From positions 1,798,001-1,862,000 of the forward strand of contig NZ_CP155619.1 in assembly GCF_039697315.1 (NCBI RefSeq): DNA of 64,000 nt, in the 5' to 3' direction. Numbering within the stretch: the stretch's first letter is position 1; each line of letters begins with the position of its first letter. This document shows, one piece after another, positions 25,802 to 34,800 of this stretch. Both the position numbers and the translations under genes were made by a program. This DNA comes from Pseudomonas abietaniphila (GTDB lineage Bacteria; Pseudomonadota; Gammaproteobacteria; Pseudomonadales; Pseudomonadaceae). The notes beneath the pieces are model-generated. The model saw only the letters and a list, made by a program, of their open reading frames with translations, searched no databases and was not told the DNA's origin.

Positions 25802-26134
25802 GGTCTTCGCTCCATTGATTCAGCCGCAATCGAAGAAGGCGTTGCGGCTGGATGTGAAGATTAGTGGTCCAGGCACAAGTGTCGGTAGCCAATTACTGCC
25901 CCGTTATTGCCTGATTCTGCGCGGGTGCCGCTCAAACGCTAGCCCACCGATTGCCGATTCATGGCCTTGGACGCGGGACTTTCGAGCAATCAGATCAATC
26001 GGATAAGGCGTTTCGTCGTCTATCGCGCGAACCGGTAGCAGAATCAGGCAATCATCCGGCAGGATTCGCCTACCGCTTGCGATTGCACAAAAATAAGCTG
26101 TGCTGCATCGACGCTCCGTCAGAGGAATTTCTCC
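25802..26134. other. Divergent intergenic region with a 15-base inverted repeat
   Basis: ATTGCCTGATTCTGC at 25906-25920 is perfectly inverted at 26038-26052. A weaker nested pair (CCGATTG and CAATCGG, with AAACGC on both arms) lies between them. The arms therefore look like a diverged 60-base inverted duplication. The region separates the ABM gene from the AraC gene and contains no convincing gene. Confidence 0.6.
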
Positions 26135-27100
26135 ATGTTGCCCACCGCCGTTGAGCCTGCCGTCACCAGTGCCGTGCCCGACACCCGGCCAATGCCCGAA
26201 CTGAGCGCGCAAATGGAACAGCAGCGTGCCGAACTTGCCGCGCTGATCCGTCGGCACGCGCCTACGGACGGCAGCTTTCAGACACTGATCAAGCCGCTGT
26301 TCATGGTGCGCCACGACCGTCCGGTGCAGTCCGTGCCGGGCGTGGTTCAACCCGCGCTGTGCATCATGGCGCAAGGCCGCAAGGACGTGACGCTGGGTGG
26401 CGAACTGTTCACCTACGACCCGCTCAATTACTTGGTGCTGTCGGTTGCCCTGCCCATCAGCGGCAAAGTCATTTACGCCACACCGGAAGACCCGCATCTG
26501 GCCATGCGGCTGGACATCGACCCCGCCGACATCAACGCGTTGATCGCTGAAGCCGGTCCCATGAGCGTACCGACCCGCCCCAGCGGACGCGGCATGTATG
26601 TGGAGCGCATCGATTCACAATTGCTGGACGCAGTCATTCGTCTGATTCGCCTGCTGGACAGCCCGAAAGACATTCCCATGCTGGCGCCGCTGATCACCCG
26701 CGAAATCCTCTACCGCTTGCTGCGCGGGAGCGAAGGCTATCGGCTGTATGAAATCGCCATTTCCAACTGCCAGACACATCGTGTGACCCAGGCAATCAAA
26801 TGGCTGAACGAGCACTTTCAGCAGCCGTTGCGCATCGAAGAACTGGCCCGGGAAGTGAACCTCAGTGTCTCGACCCTGCACCATCGGTTCAAGGCCGTGA
26901 CCGCCATGAGCCCGCTGCAGTATCAGAAACAGCTGCGCTTGCAGGAGGCCCGTCGTTTGATGCTCTCCGACGGGCTTGAAGCGTCAGCGGCCGGCTATAA
27001 GGTGGGCTATGAAAGCCCGTCCCAGTTCAGCCGCGAATACAGCCGCCTGTTCGGCGCGCCCCCATTGCGGGATCTGGCGCGCCTGCGCAAGACGCTGTGA
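26135..27100 (+). CDS. AraC family regulator with AraC_N cupin-like sensor
   Basis: The 321-residue protein has an AraC_N type ligand domain (about residues 35-195; VQPALCIMAQGRKDVTLG and LVLSVALPISGKV are typical). Two helix-turn-helix motifs follow (about 215-310; IEELAREVNLSVSTLHHRFK and AAGYKVGYESPSQFSREY). Many relatives control neighbouring oxidoreductase genes. The divergent ABM monooxygenase and the palindrome between them are plausible targets. No terminator separates it from the convergent ABC transporter end at 27127. Confidence 0.88.
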   Translation: MLPTAVEPAVTSAVPDTRPMPELSAQMEQQRAELAALIRRHAPTDGSFQTLIKPLFMVRHDRPVQSVPGVVQPALCIMAQGRKDVTLGGELFTYDPLNYLVLSVALPISGKVIYATPEDPHLAMRLDIDPADINALIAEAGPMSVPTRPSGRGMYVERIDSQLLDAVIRLIRLLDSPKDIPMLAPLITREILYRLLRGSEGYRLYEIAISNCQTHRVTQAIKWLNEHFQQPLRIEELAREVNLSVSTLHHRFKAVTAMSPLQYQKQLRLQEARRLMLSDGLEASAAGYKVGYESPSQFSREYSRLFGAPPLRDLARLRKTL

Positions 27101-27126
27101 ACCATCGGCCCTGAACGGCATGTGTA

Positions 27127-28182
27127 TCAGGCGCTCAGCACCCGGCACGCTTGCGCAGGAATGATCACCGACACCGAATGACCAACGGCCAGTCCGAGGC
27201 TCTGGTTCGGCGTGCTCAGCGCGGTCAACGACACGCCGCCGCACTCCACCGTGGTTTCGATGGTGGCGCCAATGTCGCGGATGAACGTGACCGTGCCATT
27301 CAGCCGATTGGCCTCAGCGGTCTGCGACTGCGAAAGCTGCAGGTCTTCCGGACGCACCAGCATCCTGATCTCGTCGCCCGCCTTGATCGTGTCGCCGATC
27401 GGCACGTCCAGTGAATCGCCCGCGGGCAGTTGCACGCGACCACCACCCAGTGCCTTGGCCGGGAAGATATTGCCGGAGCCGATAAAGTCCGCGACAAAGG
27501 CGTTGGCCGGGTTGCGGTAAATCTCAATCGGCGTGCCCACCTGCTGCACCTTGTGTTCACCCAGCACCACCACGATGTCGGCCATGGTCATGGCTTCGCG
27601 CTGATCGTGGGTCACCAAAATGGTTGTGATGTTGAGCTGTTTTTGCAGCTGACGAATCTCAACCTGCATAGACTCCCGCAGCTTGGCGTCCAGCGCGGAC
27701 AGCGGTTCGTCGAGCAACAACAGTTTCGGGTGCGCAGCAATCGCGCGGGCAATCGCAACGCGCTGGCGCTGACCGCCGGACAGTTTCGCCACCGGGCGAT
27801 CCACCATCTGTTGCAGCTGAATCATCGCCAGCAGCTCGGTGACCCGCGCTTTCTGCGCGGCCTTGTCGACACCCCGCAACTTGAGCGGGTACGCGATGTT
27901 TTCGCCCACCGTCATGTGCGGGAACAGCGCCAGCGATTGAAACACCATGCCGAAATTGCGCTCGTGGGCCGGCGTGTGGCTGACGTCTTCGCCATCCAGG
28001 CGAATCTCGCCGCTGGTGATCGTTTCAAGCCCTGCGATCATGCGCAACAGCGTGGTCTTGCCGCAGCCCGACGGGCCCAGGAAGCACACGAGTTTGCCCT
28101 GCGGCAGGTGCAGGTTGACGTCGGTGACGGCGCAGGCCGAGCCGTAGAATTTTTCAACGTTTTCGAGAACCAGTCCGGTCAT
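27127..28182 (-). CDS. ABC transporter ATPase, PotA-like
   Basis: This 351-residue ATPase would power polyamine- or opine-type uptake. It has Walker A GPSGCGKTT, Q-loop VFQSLALFPH, signature LSGGQRQRVAIARA, Walker B LLLLDEPLSALD and H-loop VTHD. The C-terminal TOBE domain starts at about residue 270. It is the last gene of the transporter cluster, 16 bases after the second permease gene. The ATG at 28182 has GAGGTG upstream; the longer frame starting at 28221 lacks this. Confidence 0.9.
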   Translation of the reverse strand: MTGLVLENVEKFYGSACAVTDVNLHLPQGKLVCFLGPSGCGKTTLLRMIAGLETITSGEIRLDGEDVSHTPAHERNFGMVFQSLALFPHMTVGENIAYPLKLRGVDKAAQKARVTELLAMIQLQQMVDRPVAKLSGGQRQRVAIARAIAAHPKLLLLDEPLSALDAKLRESMQVEIRQLQKQLNITTILVTHDQREAMTMADIVVVLGEHKVQQVGTPIEIYRNPANAFVADFIGSGNIFPAKALGGGRVQLPAGDSLDVPIGDTIKAGDEIRMLVRPEDLQLSQSQTAEANRLNGTVTFIRDIGATIETTVECGGVSLTALSTPNQSLGLAVGHSVSVIIPAQACRVLSA

Positions 28183-28198
28183 TTCTTCACACCTCAAA

Positions 28199-29047
28199 TC
28201 AGAACGAAACGCCACCTTCACCGACCAGCTTCTCCAACGCCCAGATCAGGACGAAGTCGATCAGCACGATCAGCACGGCGAACGAGAAAACGGTGGGGTC
28301 GAGCGAGGAGACGGTGCGGCTGTACATCCAGATCGGCACGGTCATGACGTCGATGTTGTAAAGGAAATAGGTCACCGTGAACTCGTTGAACGAGACGATG
28401 AAGGCCAGCAACATCCCGGCGAGAATCCCCGATTTCATCAACGGCACCACGACATCGACGATGGCGCGGGTGGGCGACGCGCCGAGCATCCGGGCAGCCT
28501 CTTCCACTTCGCTGCCGATGGTCATCATCGACGCCGTGCAGTTCTTGATCACGAACGGCAGCGCGAGAATCACGTGGGCAATCACCAGCCGCGAGGTGCT
28601 CAGGTGGAACGGCAAACTGTCGAACACCAGCAGCAACGCCAGCCCCAGGACCACCATCGGGAACACCAGCGGCAGCGACATCAGTTGCAGCGCGAAAGCC
28701 TTGCCGCGGAACTCGCAGCGCGTCAGCGCGTAAGACGCGGGCACGGCGATCAACGTGGCGAAGACCATCGTCAGGCACGCGACCATCAGGCTCGTGGTCA
28801 TGGCTTTGCCCAGACTGAGCACATCGCTTTCGTCCGGGGAAACGAAGGTCTGCCACGCCGCTTTGTACCACTGCAGGCTGTAGCTGCTCGGCGGGAAATC
28901 GAGGTTGGCCGAGCCGCTGAACGACATGACGATCATGGTCAGGATCGGGGTGACCGCCAGGAACAGAATCACCGCCGACACAATGGCTGCGAAGCGTCCG
29001 GTTTCGCCGGGCAACAGGGGCTGCGAACGGCGTATTTTCTTGCTCAT
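28199..29047 (-). CDS. ABC transporter permease, PotC-like
   Basis: The 282-residue inner-membrane protein has about six hydrophobic helices. The EAA loop (EVEEAARMLGASPTRAIVDVVVP) contacts the ATPase. The late region FIVSFNEFTVTYFLYN is typical of the PotC branch. It overlaps the preceding permease gene by four bases. It would form a heterodimeric channel with the PotB-like protein. Confidence 0.9.
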   Translation of the reverse strand: MSKKIRRSQPLLPGETGRFAAIVSAVILFLAVTPILTMIVMSFSGSANLDFPPSSYSLQWYKAAWQTFVSPDESDVLSLGKAMTTSLMVACLTMVFATLIAVPASYALTRCEFRGKAFALQLMSLPLVFPMVVLGLALLLVFDSLPFHLSTSRLVIAHVILALPFVIKNCTASMMTIGSEVEEAARMLGASPTRAIVDVVVPLMKSGILAGMLLAFIVSFNEFTVTYFLYNIDVMTVPIWMYSRTVSSLDPTVFSFAVLIVLIDFVLIWALEKLVGEGGVSF

Positions 29048-29952
29048 TGCGAAGCCTCCAGCATGCGCCGACGGCGACCGGTGACGAATTCGGAAAGGGT
29101 CATGATCGCCAGCGTCGTGATGATCAGCACGACGCCCGCCGCCGACGCCGCAGGCCAGTTCATCAGCGGGGCTATCTGGTCGTGCACCATCACCGCCAGC
29201 ATCGGCACGCGACGGCCGCCCAGCAGCAATGGCACGACGAAACTGCTGGCGTTGTAGGCAAACACCAGCGTGGCGCCGGTGATGATGCCCGGCAGACTCA
29301 TGGGCAGGATCACCTGGCGAAACACCTGAAAGCGACTGGCGCCCAGCGTGGCGGCGGCCTCTTCATAGCTTCGCGAAATGCCACGCATGGCACTCGCAAT
29401 TGGCAGTACTGCCAGTGGGAAAGCGGTTTGCACCAGGCCCATCAGCACGCCGTTCTGGTTGTACAGCATCATGATCGGCCGAGTGATCAGCCCCATTCCT
29501 TTCAATGCCTGATTGAGCATGCCGGCCGGACCCAGAATCACCAACCAGCCATAACTTTGCAGCAGCAGGTTGACCAGCAGCGGCAACAGGACAGCCGCGA
29601 GAAAAACCCGTCTGACCAAGGGCGACTTGAGCCGCGCCATGGTGTAGCCGACCGGGATCGCGAGAATGACGGCAATCACCGCGCTGATCAGGGCCAGTCG
29701 CAAGGTCAGCAGCAGGGACTTCAAATAATAGGGTTCGAACAGTTGCGCATAACTGTCGAGGCTGAACCCGCTCCACTCTGCCCCTTTGGTGCCGACGCTC
29801 ATGCGCAGGACCAAGAGGCTGGCGACGATCAGTACGGCGAGGAACAGCATCGACGGCGTGAGGAACAACCATGCGCGAGCGGTGGCCGAGAATGGCCGGT
29901 TTCGACGCGGTTTGGCTGCGTCTTCCTGGCGCGTTATAGGTGGGTTTTGCAT
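29044..29952 (-). CDS. ABC transporter permease, PotB-like
   Basis: The 302-residue inner-membrane protein has an N-terminal cytoplasmic extension and about six helices. The EAA loop is SYEEAAATLGASRFQVFRQVILP. It is the partner of the PotC-like permease, whose gene overlaps its stop. Upstream, a 280-base REP-containing gap separates it from the binding-protein gene, which may reduce its expression relative to that gene. Confidence 0.9.
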   Translation of the reverse strand: MQNPPITRQEDAAKPRRNRPFSATARAWLFLTPSMLFLAVLIVASLLVLRMSVGTKGAEWSGFSLDSYAQLFEPYYLKSLLLTLRLALISAVIAVILAIPVGYTMARLKSPLVRRVFLAAVLLPLLVNLLLQSYGWLVILGPAGMLNQALKGMGLITRPIMMLYNQNGVLMGLVQTAFPLAVLPIASAMRGISRSYEEAAATLGASRFQVFRQVILPMSLPGIITGATLVFAYNASSFVVPLLLGGRRVPMLAVMVHDQIAPLMNWPAASAAGVVLIITTLAIMTLSEFVTGRRRRMLEASQ

Positions 29953-30012
29953 GTTTTTGATCTCGGGTTTAGCGGTGAGTCACAAATGCATCGTTTGCCT
30001 GTTGTGGCCCTT

Positions 30013-30185
30013 TCGTGAGCAAGCTCACTCCCACAGGGTCCGGGATACATCAGAAACCGGGCTCGTTCCCAGTAATGCTGCGCCGTCGCAATCAACACAG
30101 ACAGGTCAAGAAACGCTGCACCGTGGCGGTCCACACAGACAGGTCAAGCACCGGCGTCCCTGTGGGAGTGAGCTTGCTCACGAAG
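30013..30185. repeat. Inverted type-B REP pair flanking a 38-base tandem duplication
   Basis: TCGTGAGCAAGCTCACTCCCACAGG-type arms lie inverted at 30013-30037 and 30159-30185. Between them is a 38-base unit duplicated head to tail (30077-30114 and 30115-30152), each copy ending in ACACAGACAGGTCAAG. The element separates the binding-protein gene from its permease genes. Confidence 0.82.
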
Positions 30186-30236
30186 ACGTCGGGCCGGACA
30201 CTGCAACCGTGTCAGACCCGACTCAACCAACAGGCA

Positions 30237-31352
30237 TCAGGACGAGAAAATCTCGGTGTAACGACGAATCCACTGGTCATGCACGGTCGCCAGGAAGGCG
30301 TTGTCGTGCATGATCGCCTTATCGGCGATCTGCTCAGGCGTTAGGATGTACGGGCTCTTGCGCGCTTCGGCGGAGATCACGGCCTTGGCGTTGACCGGGC
30401 CGTTATAAATGTCTTCCGCCATCTTGCCCTGCACCACCGGGTCCAGTGAGTGGTCCAGAAAGGCGTAGGCCAGGTCGGTATCGCCCGGCCGATTCTTCGG
30501 CATCACCGATTGCATCAGGTCGGTGTAAAACCCTTCCTTCATGCCAAAGGTGGCGCCCAGACCGTAGTTCGGGTCGCGAATCTGTTTCGGGAAGAACGCC
30601 GGCGCGTACAGTCCGCCCATGTCCAGCGAACCGGTGCGGAACAATTCGGCGATCTGGTTCGGGTTCTCACCCAGGGTCACGACGCGGTCTTTCAACTCGG
30701 CGAGTTTCTTGAAGCCTGGCTCGATGTTGTGCTCGTCACCGCCCGCCAGTTTCGCGGCAATGATGATCAGGTCCATTGCCTCGGTCCAGTTGGGCGGCGG
30801 CAGGAAGATATTCGGCGCCATGTCCTTGTCCCACAGCGCAGCGTAGCTGTCCGGGGCTTCTTTCACGGTGCGGGTGCTGTACACCAGGCTGTTGCACCAG
30901 AGCAGGTAACCGATGCCGTGCCCATTGGCGCCGGTGCGGTATTTCTCAGGCACATCAACGATGTTGGGAATGCGGTTCAGGTCCGGTTTTTCCAGAAGAC
31001 CGGCCGCCGCCAGACCTTCGGCGCCGACGCCTGCCAGGGTAATGATGTCGTACTGGGGACGATCGCCACCGGCCTTGAGTTTGGCGACCATTTCCGAGGT
31101 GCTGCCGGTGCGGTCGGCAATCACCTTGGCGCCGGTTTTGGCTTCGAATGTCGCCGCGATATTGCGCAGGGCGGCAAGCCCCGTGTCATCCGACCAGGTC
31201 AGCAAACGCAGGGTCTTGCCCTGGAATTTGCCATCACTGGCGCTCGCCCGGATAAAGGGCATGGACATGGCCGCCGCGCCCACGGATGCGACGCCCACTG
31301 CCTTGATGAATTGCCGTCTATTCAGATCATGTTTGCCCACGTCGGACTCCAT
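30237..31352 (-). CDS. Periplasmic substrate-binding protein, PotD-like, Tat-type signal
   Basis: The 371-residue product is an extracellular solute-binding protein of the PotD/spermidine type. The N-terminus contains a twin-arginine motif (NRRQFIK) followed by a hydrophobic stretch ending in ASA, so export by the Tat system is likely. Two lobes with the LRLLTWSDDTG entry strand and ADRTGSTSEMVAKL are typical. The ATG at 31352 places the twin arginines at residues 12-13. It follows the aldehyde dehydrogenase gene across a strong hairpin. The ligand is inferred to be a guanidino or amino compound from its neighbours. Confidence 0.88.
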   Translation of the reverse strand: MESDVGKHDLNRRQFIKAVGVASVGAAAMSMPFIRASASDGKFQGKTLRLLTWSDDTGLAALRNIAATFEAKTGAKVIADRTGSTSEMVAKLKAGGDRPQYDIITLAGVGAEGLAAAGLLEKPDLNRIPNIVDVPEKYRTGANGHGIGYLLWCNSLVYSTRTVKEAPDSYAALWDKDMAPNIFLPPPNWTEAMDLIIIAAKLAGGDEHNIEPGFKKLAELKDRVVTLGENPNQIAELFRTGSLDMGGLYAPAFFPKQIRDPNYGLGATFGMKEGFYTDLMQSVMPKNRPGDTDLAYAFLDHSLDPVVQGKMAEDIYNGPVNAKAVISAEARKSPYILTPEQIADKAIMHDNAFLATVHDQWIRRYTEIFSS

Positions 31353-31512
31353 TGTTTTTCTGTCGCATGGTTGAGGGAATTTGCACCGCAGCGCGCAAGC
31401 CGACTTCTCTATAAGCCCCGGATGGCGGGGCATTCAGCAAGTCAGCGGGGTCATCCTGCGGCGACGCAGGTCCCTCAACAATCGAAAGTTTTTCATTGGA
31501 GCCATGTGCTCG

Positions 31513-31539
31513 ACGCATGCCTTACGGGGAGGCATGCGT
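31513..31539 (-). terminator. Intercistronic hairpin between aldehyde dehydrogenase and binding-protein genes
   Basis: ACGCATGCCT pairs perfectly with AGGCATGCGT around a seven-base loop. No T-run follows on the minus strand, so this is more likely an mRNA-processing or attenuating hairpin than a full terminator. Confidence 0.5.
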
Positions 31540-31557
31540 GAACTGTTTTCGACCGGC

Positions 31558-33018
31558 TCAGACGGCGCGAACGACGTGTTTTATTTCCTGAAACGCCTGC
31601 ATGCCCCAAGGCCCCAACTCGCGGCCCAGACTGCTCTGCTTGTAGCCGCCCCACGCCGTTTGAGGAAAGATCACCTGTGGCGCATTGATCCACACAAGCC
31701 CCGCCTGCAGGGCGTTGGCGACGCGTTCAGTGGTCGCGGCATCACGACCGACCACGCTTGCCACCAACCCGAACTGACTGTCGTTGGCCAGAGCAATCGC
31801 TTCGGCTTCCGAGCTGAAGCCCCGAACGCAGACCACCGGGCCAAAAATCTCTTCGCGCCACAGTGCACTGTCCAGGGGCACGTGGCTGAACACTGCAGGC
31901 TGCAAAAAATACCCGCGAGGCTGATCGGCAGGACGTTTCCCGCCGCACAACAGGCGCGCGCCCGAGTCCTTGCCGGCCTCGATGTGGGCCATCACGCGTT
32001 GGTACTGTGCCTGGTTGACCAACGGCCCCATCTCGGCGCCGTCGTCTTGAGGGCCGGCGACCTTGATCGATCTGGCCTTGGCGACGATGCGCTCCAGAAA
32101 CGGTTCCAGCAGTTCGTTCGCCACCAGTACGCGGCTGGTCGCCGAGCACATCTGCCCGGCATTGAAGAAGCCGCCGCCACTCGCCAGCTCCACCGCCAGA
32201 TCCAGATCGGCATCGGCCAACACCAGAAGAGACGACTTGCCGCCCAGCTCAAGACTGACGCCTTTCACGGTTTCCGCCGCGCGCTGCATCACCTGAACCC
32301 CCACCGCATTGCTGCCAGTGAACGAGACTTTGGCGATGCCGGGATGGCCCGACATCGGCGCGCCGACGGCCAGACCCGTGCCGCAGACGACGTTGAACAC
32401 GCCGGTCGGCAAACCGCTCGCGGCAATGATCTGCGCCAGTTCCAGCTCGGCCAGCGGCGTCACTTCCGAAGGTTTCAGGACCACGCAGCACCCGGCCGCC
32501 AGCGCAGGCGCCAGCTTCCAGGCGGTGGTCACCATCGGAAAATTCCATGGCACGATCAGCCCGACCACGCCGCACGGCTCACGGCGCAGGCGCGCGGTGA
32601 ATTCATCGCTCGGTAGCTCGACCGCACGGTTTTGTTGACCATCGGAGGCTTCGGCCAATTCAGCGTAATAGTTGAACGTGCCGATCACATCGTCGACATC
32701 GATGGCCGCCTCGAAGCCCGGCTTGCCGTTGTTGCTCGATTGCAACTCGATCAGCCGCTCGCGACGCGCCGCCACACCATTGGCGATCTTGCGCAGGATC
32801 ATCGCCCGCGCCGCGCCGGTGGTTTTCGACCATGCGCCAAAGGCCTCGCGCGCAACCTGCACGGCATCCTCCACCGCGCCGGCATCGCCGCCGGTGACGA
32901 TCGCCAGACGCTCCTCGGTCGACGGGTTGATCACTGTCAGTTGCTCGCCACCGGCGCGCCAATGACCGTCGATGTACACACCTGCCAATACCGGGCTCAA
33001 CACAGTTGCCTCACTCAC
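31558..33018 (-). CDS. NAD(P)-dependent aldehyde dehydrogenase, amino/guanidino-aldehyde type
   Basis: The 486-residue enzyme has the full ALDH fold. PWNFPMVTTAWKLAPALAAG and the FTGSNAVG glycine pair bind the cofactor. LELGGKS carries the general-base glutamate and GQMCSATSRV the catalytic cysteine. The closest familiar group is betaine-aldehyde or aminobutyraldehyde dehydrogenase. Its ATG overlaps the decarboxylase stop by four bases, so it probably oxidises the aldehyde that enzyme releases, for example 4-guanidinobutyraldehyde to 4-guanidinobutyrate. That substrate is inferred from gene order. Confidence 0.87.
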   Translation of the reverse strand: MSEATVLSPVLAGVYIDGHWRAGGEQLTVINPSTEERLAIVTGGDAGAVEDAVQVAREAFGAWSKTTGAARAMILRKIANGVAARRERLIELQSSNNGKPGFEAAIDVDDVIGTFNYYAELAEASDGQQNRAVELPSDEFTARLRREPCGVVGLIVPWNFPMVTTAWKLAPALAAGCCVVLKPSEVTPLAELELAQIIAASGLPTGVFNVVCGTGLAVGAPMSGHPGIAKVSFTGSNAVGVQVMQRAAETVKGVSLELGGKSSLLVLADADLDLAVELASGGGFFNAGQMCSATSRVLVANELLEPFLERIVAKARSIKVAGPQDDGAEMGPLVNQAQYQRVMAHIEAGKDSGARLLCGGKRPADQPRGYFLQPAVFSHVPLDSALWREEIFGPVVCVRGFSSEAEAIALANDSQFGLVASVVGRDAATTERVANALQAGLVWINAPQVIFPQTAWGGYKQSSLGRELGPWGMQAFQEIKHVVRAV

Positions 33019-34652
33019 GATGCTTTCAGTCCATTCATCCAGCGACGCTGGTCAATTTCGATAACGGTCGGGCCCTGACGGTCGTTCGCCGCATTCAGTG
33101 CCGCTTTTAACTGCGTGACGCCGCTGACGGCCTCGGCCGCACAACCCAAGGCTTTGGCGACGCCGATGAAATCAGGGGTGTAAATGTCCACGCCCACCGG
33201 CTCGATGGCGCGATTGACCATGTACTTCTTGATCTCTTCGTAACCCTGGTTATTCCACAGCAGCACAATGATCGGCGTGCGCGCTTCGACAGCGCTTGCC
33301 AGCTCGGACAGGGTGAATTGCAGGCCGCCGTCGCCGATCAGGCAGGCAACCGGGTTGCGCTCGCCGGCATCCTGACTGCCAAGCCAGGCACCCACCGCCG
33401 CGGGTAAGGCATAACCCAGCGTGCCGTAGCCGGTGGACGAGTTGAACCAGCGGCGCGGCTTATCCAGGTCCAGTGTCAGGTTCCCGGTGTAGACCGGCTG
33501 GGTAGAGTCGCCCACGATCACCACATCGGGCAGCACCTCCAGGACGGTTTGCAGGAACAGCGTCTGCCCGCGAGTGGCTTCATCCCACGAAGCCGTCAGC
33601 GTCTCTTTCAGTGCGGCCGCGCGTTTGTGGCCCCAGTCGTTCTGACGCTCGGCCAGCGTTTCTTCGTTCAAGGCAGCCACCAACGCCTCGGCTGCGGTCT
33701 GGGCATCGGACACCAACGCGACCTTGGGCGGGAAGTTGCGCACCGTCTGGTCCGGGTCGATATCGATACGCAGCAGCGTGCCGGGGATCTTGAAGTGCCC
33801 CTGGAACGTGATGTCGTAATCGGTTTCGGCGAGTTCAGTGCCGATCGCCAACACCACGTCGGCGCCTTCGACGATTTCGCGGGTCGGGTCCAGTGACTGA
33901 GTCGAACCGATCAGCAATGGATGACTCGCCGGCAGCATGCCCTTGGCGTTGATCGTCAGCGCAACGGGCGCGTCGAGCTTTTCTGCCAACTGAGTGAGTG
34001 CGCCGGCCGCATGAATGGCGCCACCGCCGGCCAGAATCAACGGACGTTTGGCGCTGGCCAACAACCCGGCCATTTGCTTGATCGCAGCGGGCGACGGGCC
34101 GGCCGGGGTGATGGACACCGGCTGGCTGTCCAGCAGGTCATCCGCGTTCTCGACCAGCACGTCCAGCGGAATTTCGATGTGCACAGGCCGTGGGCGACCG
34201 GCCTGGAACAACGCAAACGCGCGGGCCAGCACCGACGGCAACTCGGCGGCCGACATCAAGGTGTGGGAGAACGCCGCGACGCCCGCCACCAGCGCGCTCT
34301 GCGACGGCAGCTCATGCAGCTTGCCGCGTCCACCGCCCAGCTGGTTACGCGATTGCACGCTGGAAATCACCAGCATCGGGATGGAATCGGCGTAGGCCTG
34401 CCCCATCGCCGTGGTGATGTTGGTCATCCCGGGGCCGGTGATGATGAAGCAGACGCCCGGCTTGCCACTGGTGCGCGCGTAACCGTCGGCCATGAACCCC
34501 GCGCCTTGCTCGTGACGCGGAGTGACGTGATTGATCGAGGAGCTCGCAAGGCCGCGATACAGCTCCACCGTATGCACGCCGGGAATGCCGAACACCTGCT
34601 CGACACCGTATCCCTCGAGTAACTTGACCAACACTTCGCCGCACGTCGCCAT
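33015..34652 (-). CDS. aruI: ThDP-dependent 2-ketoacid decarboxylase, AruI-like (5-guanidino-2-oxopentanoate decarboxylase)
   Basis: The 545-residue protein belongs to the acetolactate synthase/benzoylformate decarboxylase superfamily. The N-terminal PYR domain has HVTPRHEQGAGFMADGYAR with the catalytic glutamate. A central domain follows, then the C-terminal PP domain with the ThDP motif running from GDGG to NN. N-terminus and context match AruI, which removes CO2 from 2-ketoarginine in the P. aeruginosa arginine transaminase pathway. The aruH transaminase gene is not in the window, so the substrate could be another 2-keto acid. It is the first gene of the operon, divergent from a LysR regulator. 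Confidence 0.72.
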   Translation of the reverse strand: MATCGEVLVKLLEGYGVEQVFGIPGVHTVELYRGLASSSINHVTPRHEQGAGFMADGYARTSGKPGVCFIITGPGMTNITTAMGQAYADSIPMLVISSVQSRNQLGGGRGKLHELPSQSALVAGVAAFSHTLMSAAELPSVLARAFALFQAGRPRPVHIEIPLDVLVENADDLLDSQPVSITPAGPSPAAIKQMAGLLASAKRPLILAGGGAIHAAGALTQLAEKLDAPVALTINAKGMLPASHPLLIGSTQSLDPTREIVEGADVVLAIGTELAETDYDITFQGHFKIPGTLLRIDIDPDQTVRNFPPKVALVSDAQTAAEALVAALNEETLAERQNDWGHKRAAALKETLTASWDEATRGQTLFLQTVLEVLPDVVIVGDSTQPVYTGNLTLDLDKPRRWFNSSTGYGTLGYALPAAVGAWLGSQDAGERNPVACLIGDGGLQFTLSELASAVEARTPIIVLLWNNQGYEEIKKYMVNRAIEPVGVDIYTPDFIGVAKALGCAAEAVSGVTQLKAALNAANDRQGPTVIEIDQRRWMNGLKAS

Positions 34653-34776
34653 TTGTCTGGACCTTATAGTCGTTCTGAAAACAGGATTCGAAGCTGCCCG
34701 CGAGGCTCAAACCAGGCGTAGCAGATGTAGGGTAATTGGAACCGTGCGGACATATCGGTGACAACGCAAAAAATGT

Positions 34777-34790
34777 CATGCTTAGGCATG
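34777..34790. promoter_or_regulatory. Palindrome in the LysR/aruI divergent promoter
   Basis: CATGCTTAGGCATG is a 5-4-5 palindrome 11 bases before the LysR start. Its position suits an autoregulatory LysR box, but the binding protein is inferred. Confidence 0.4.
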
Positions 34791-34800
34791 TTCTCCACTC

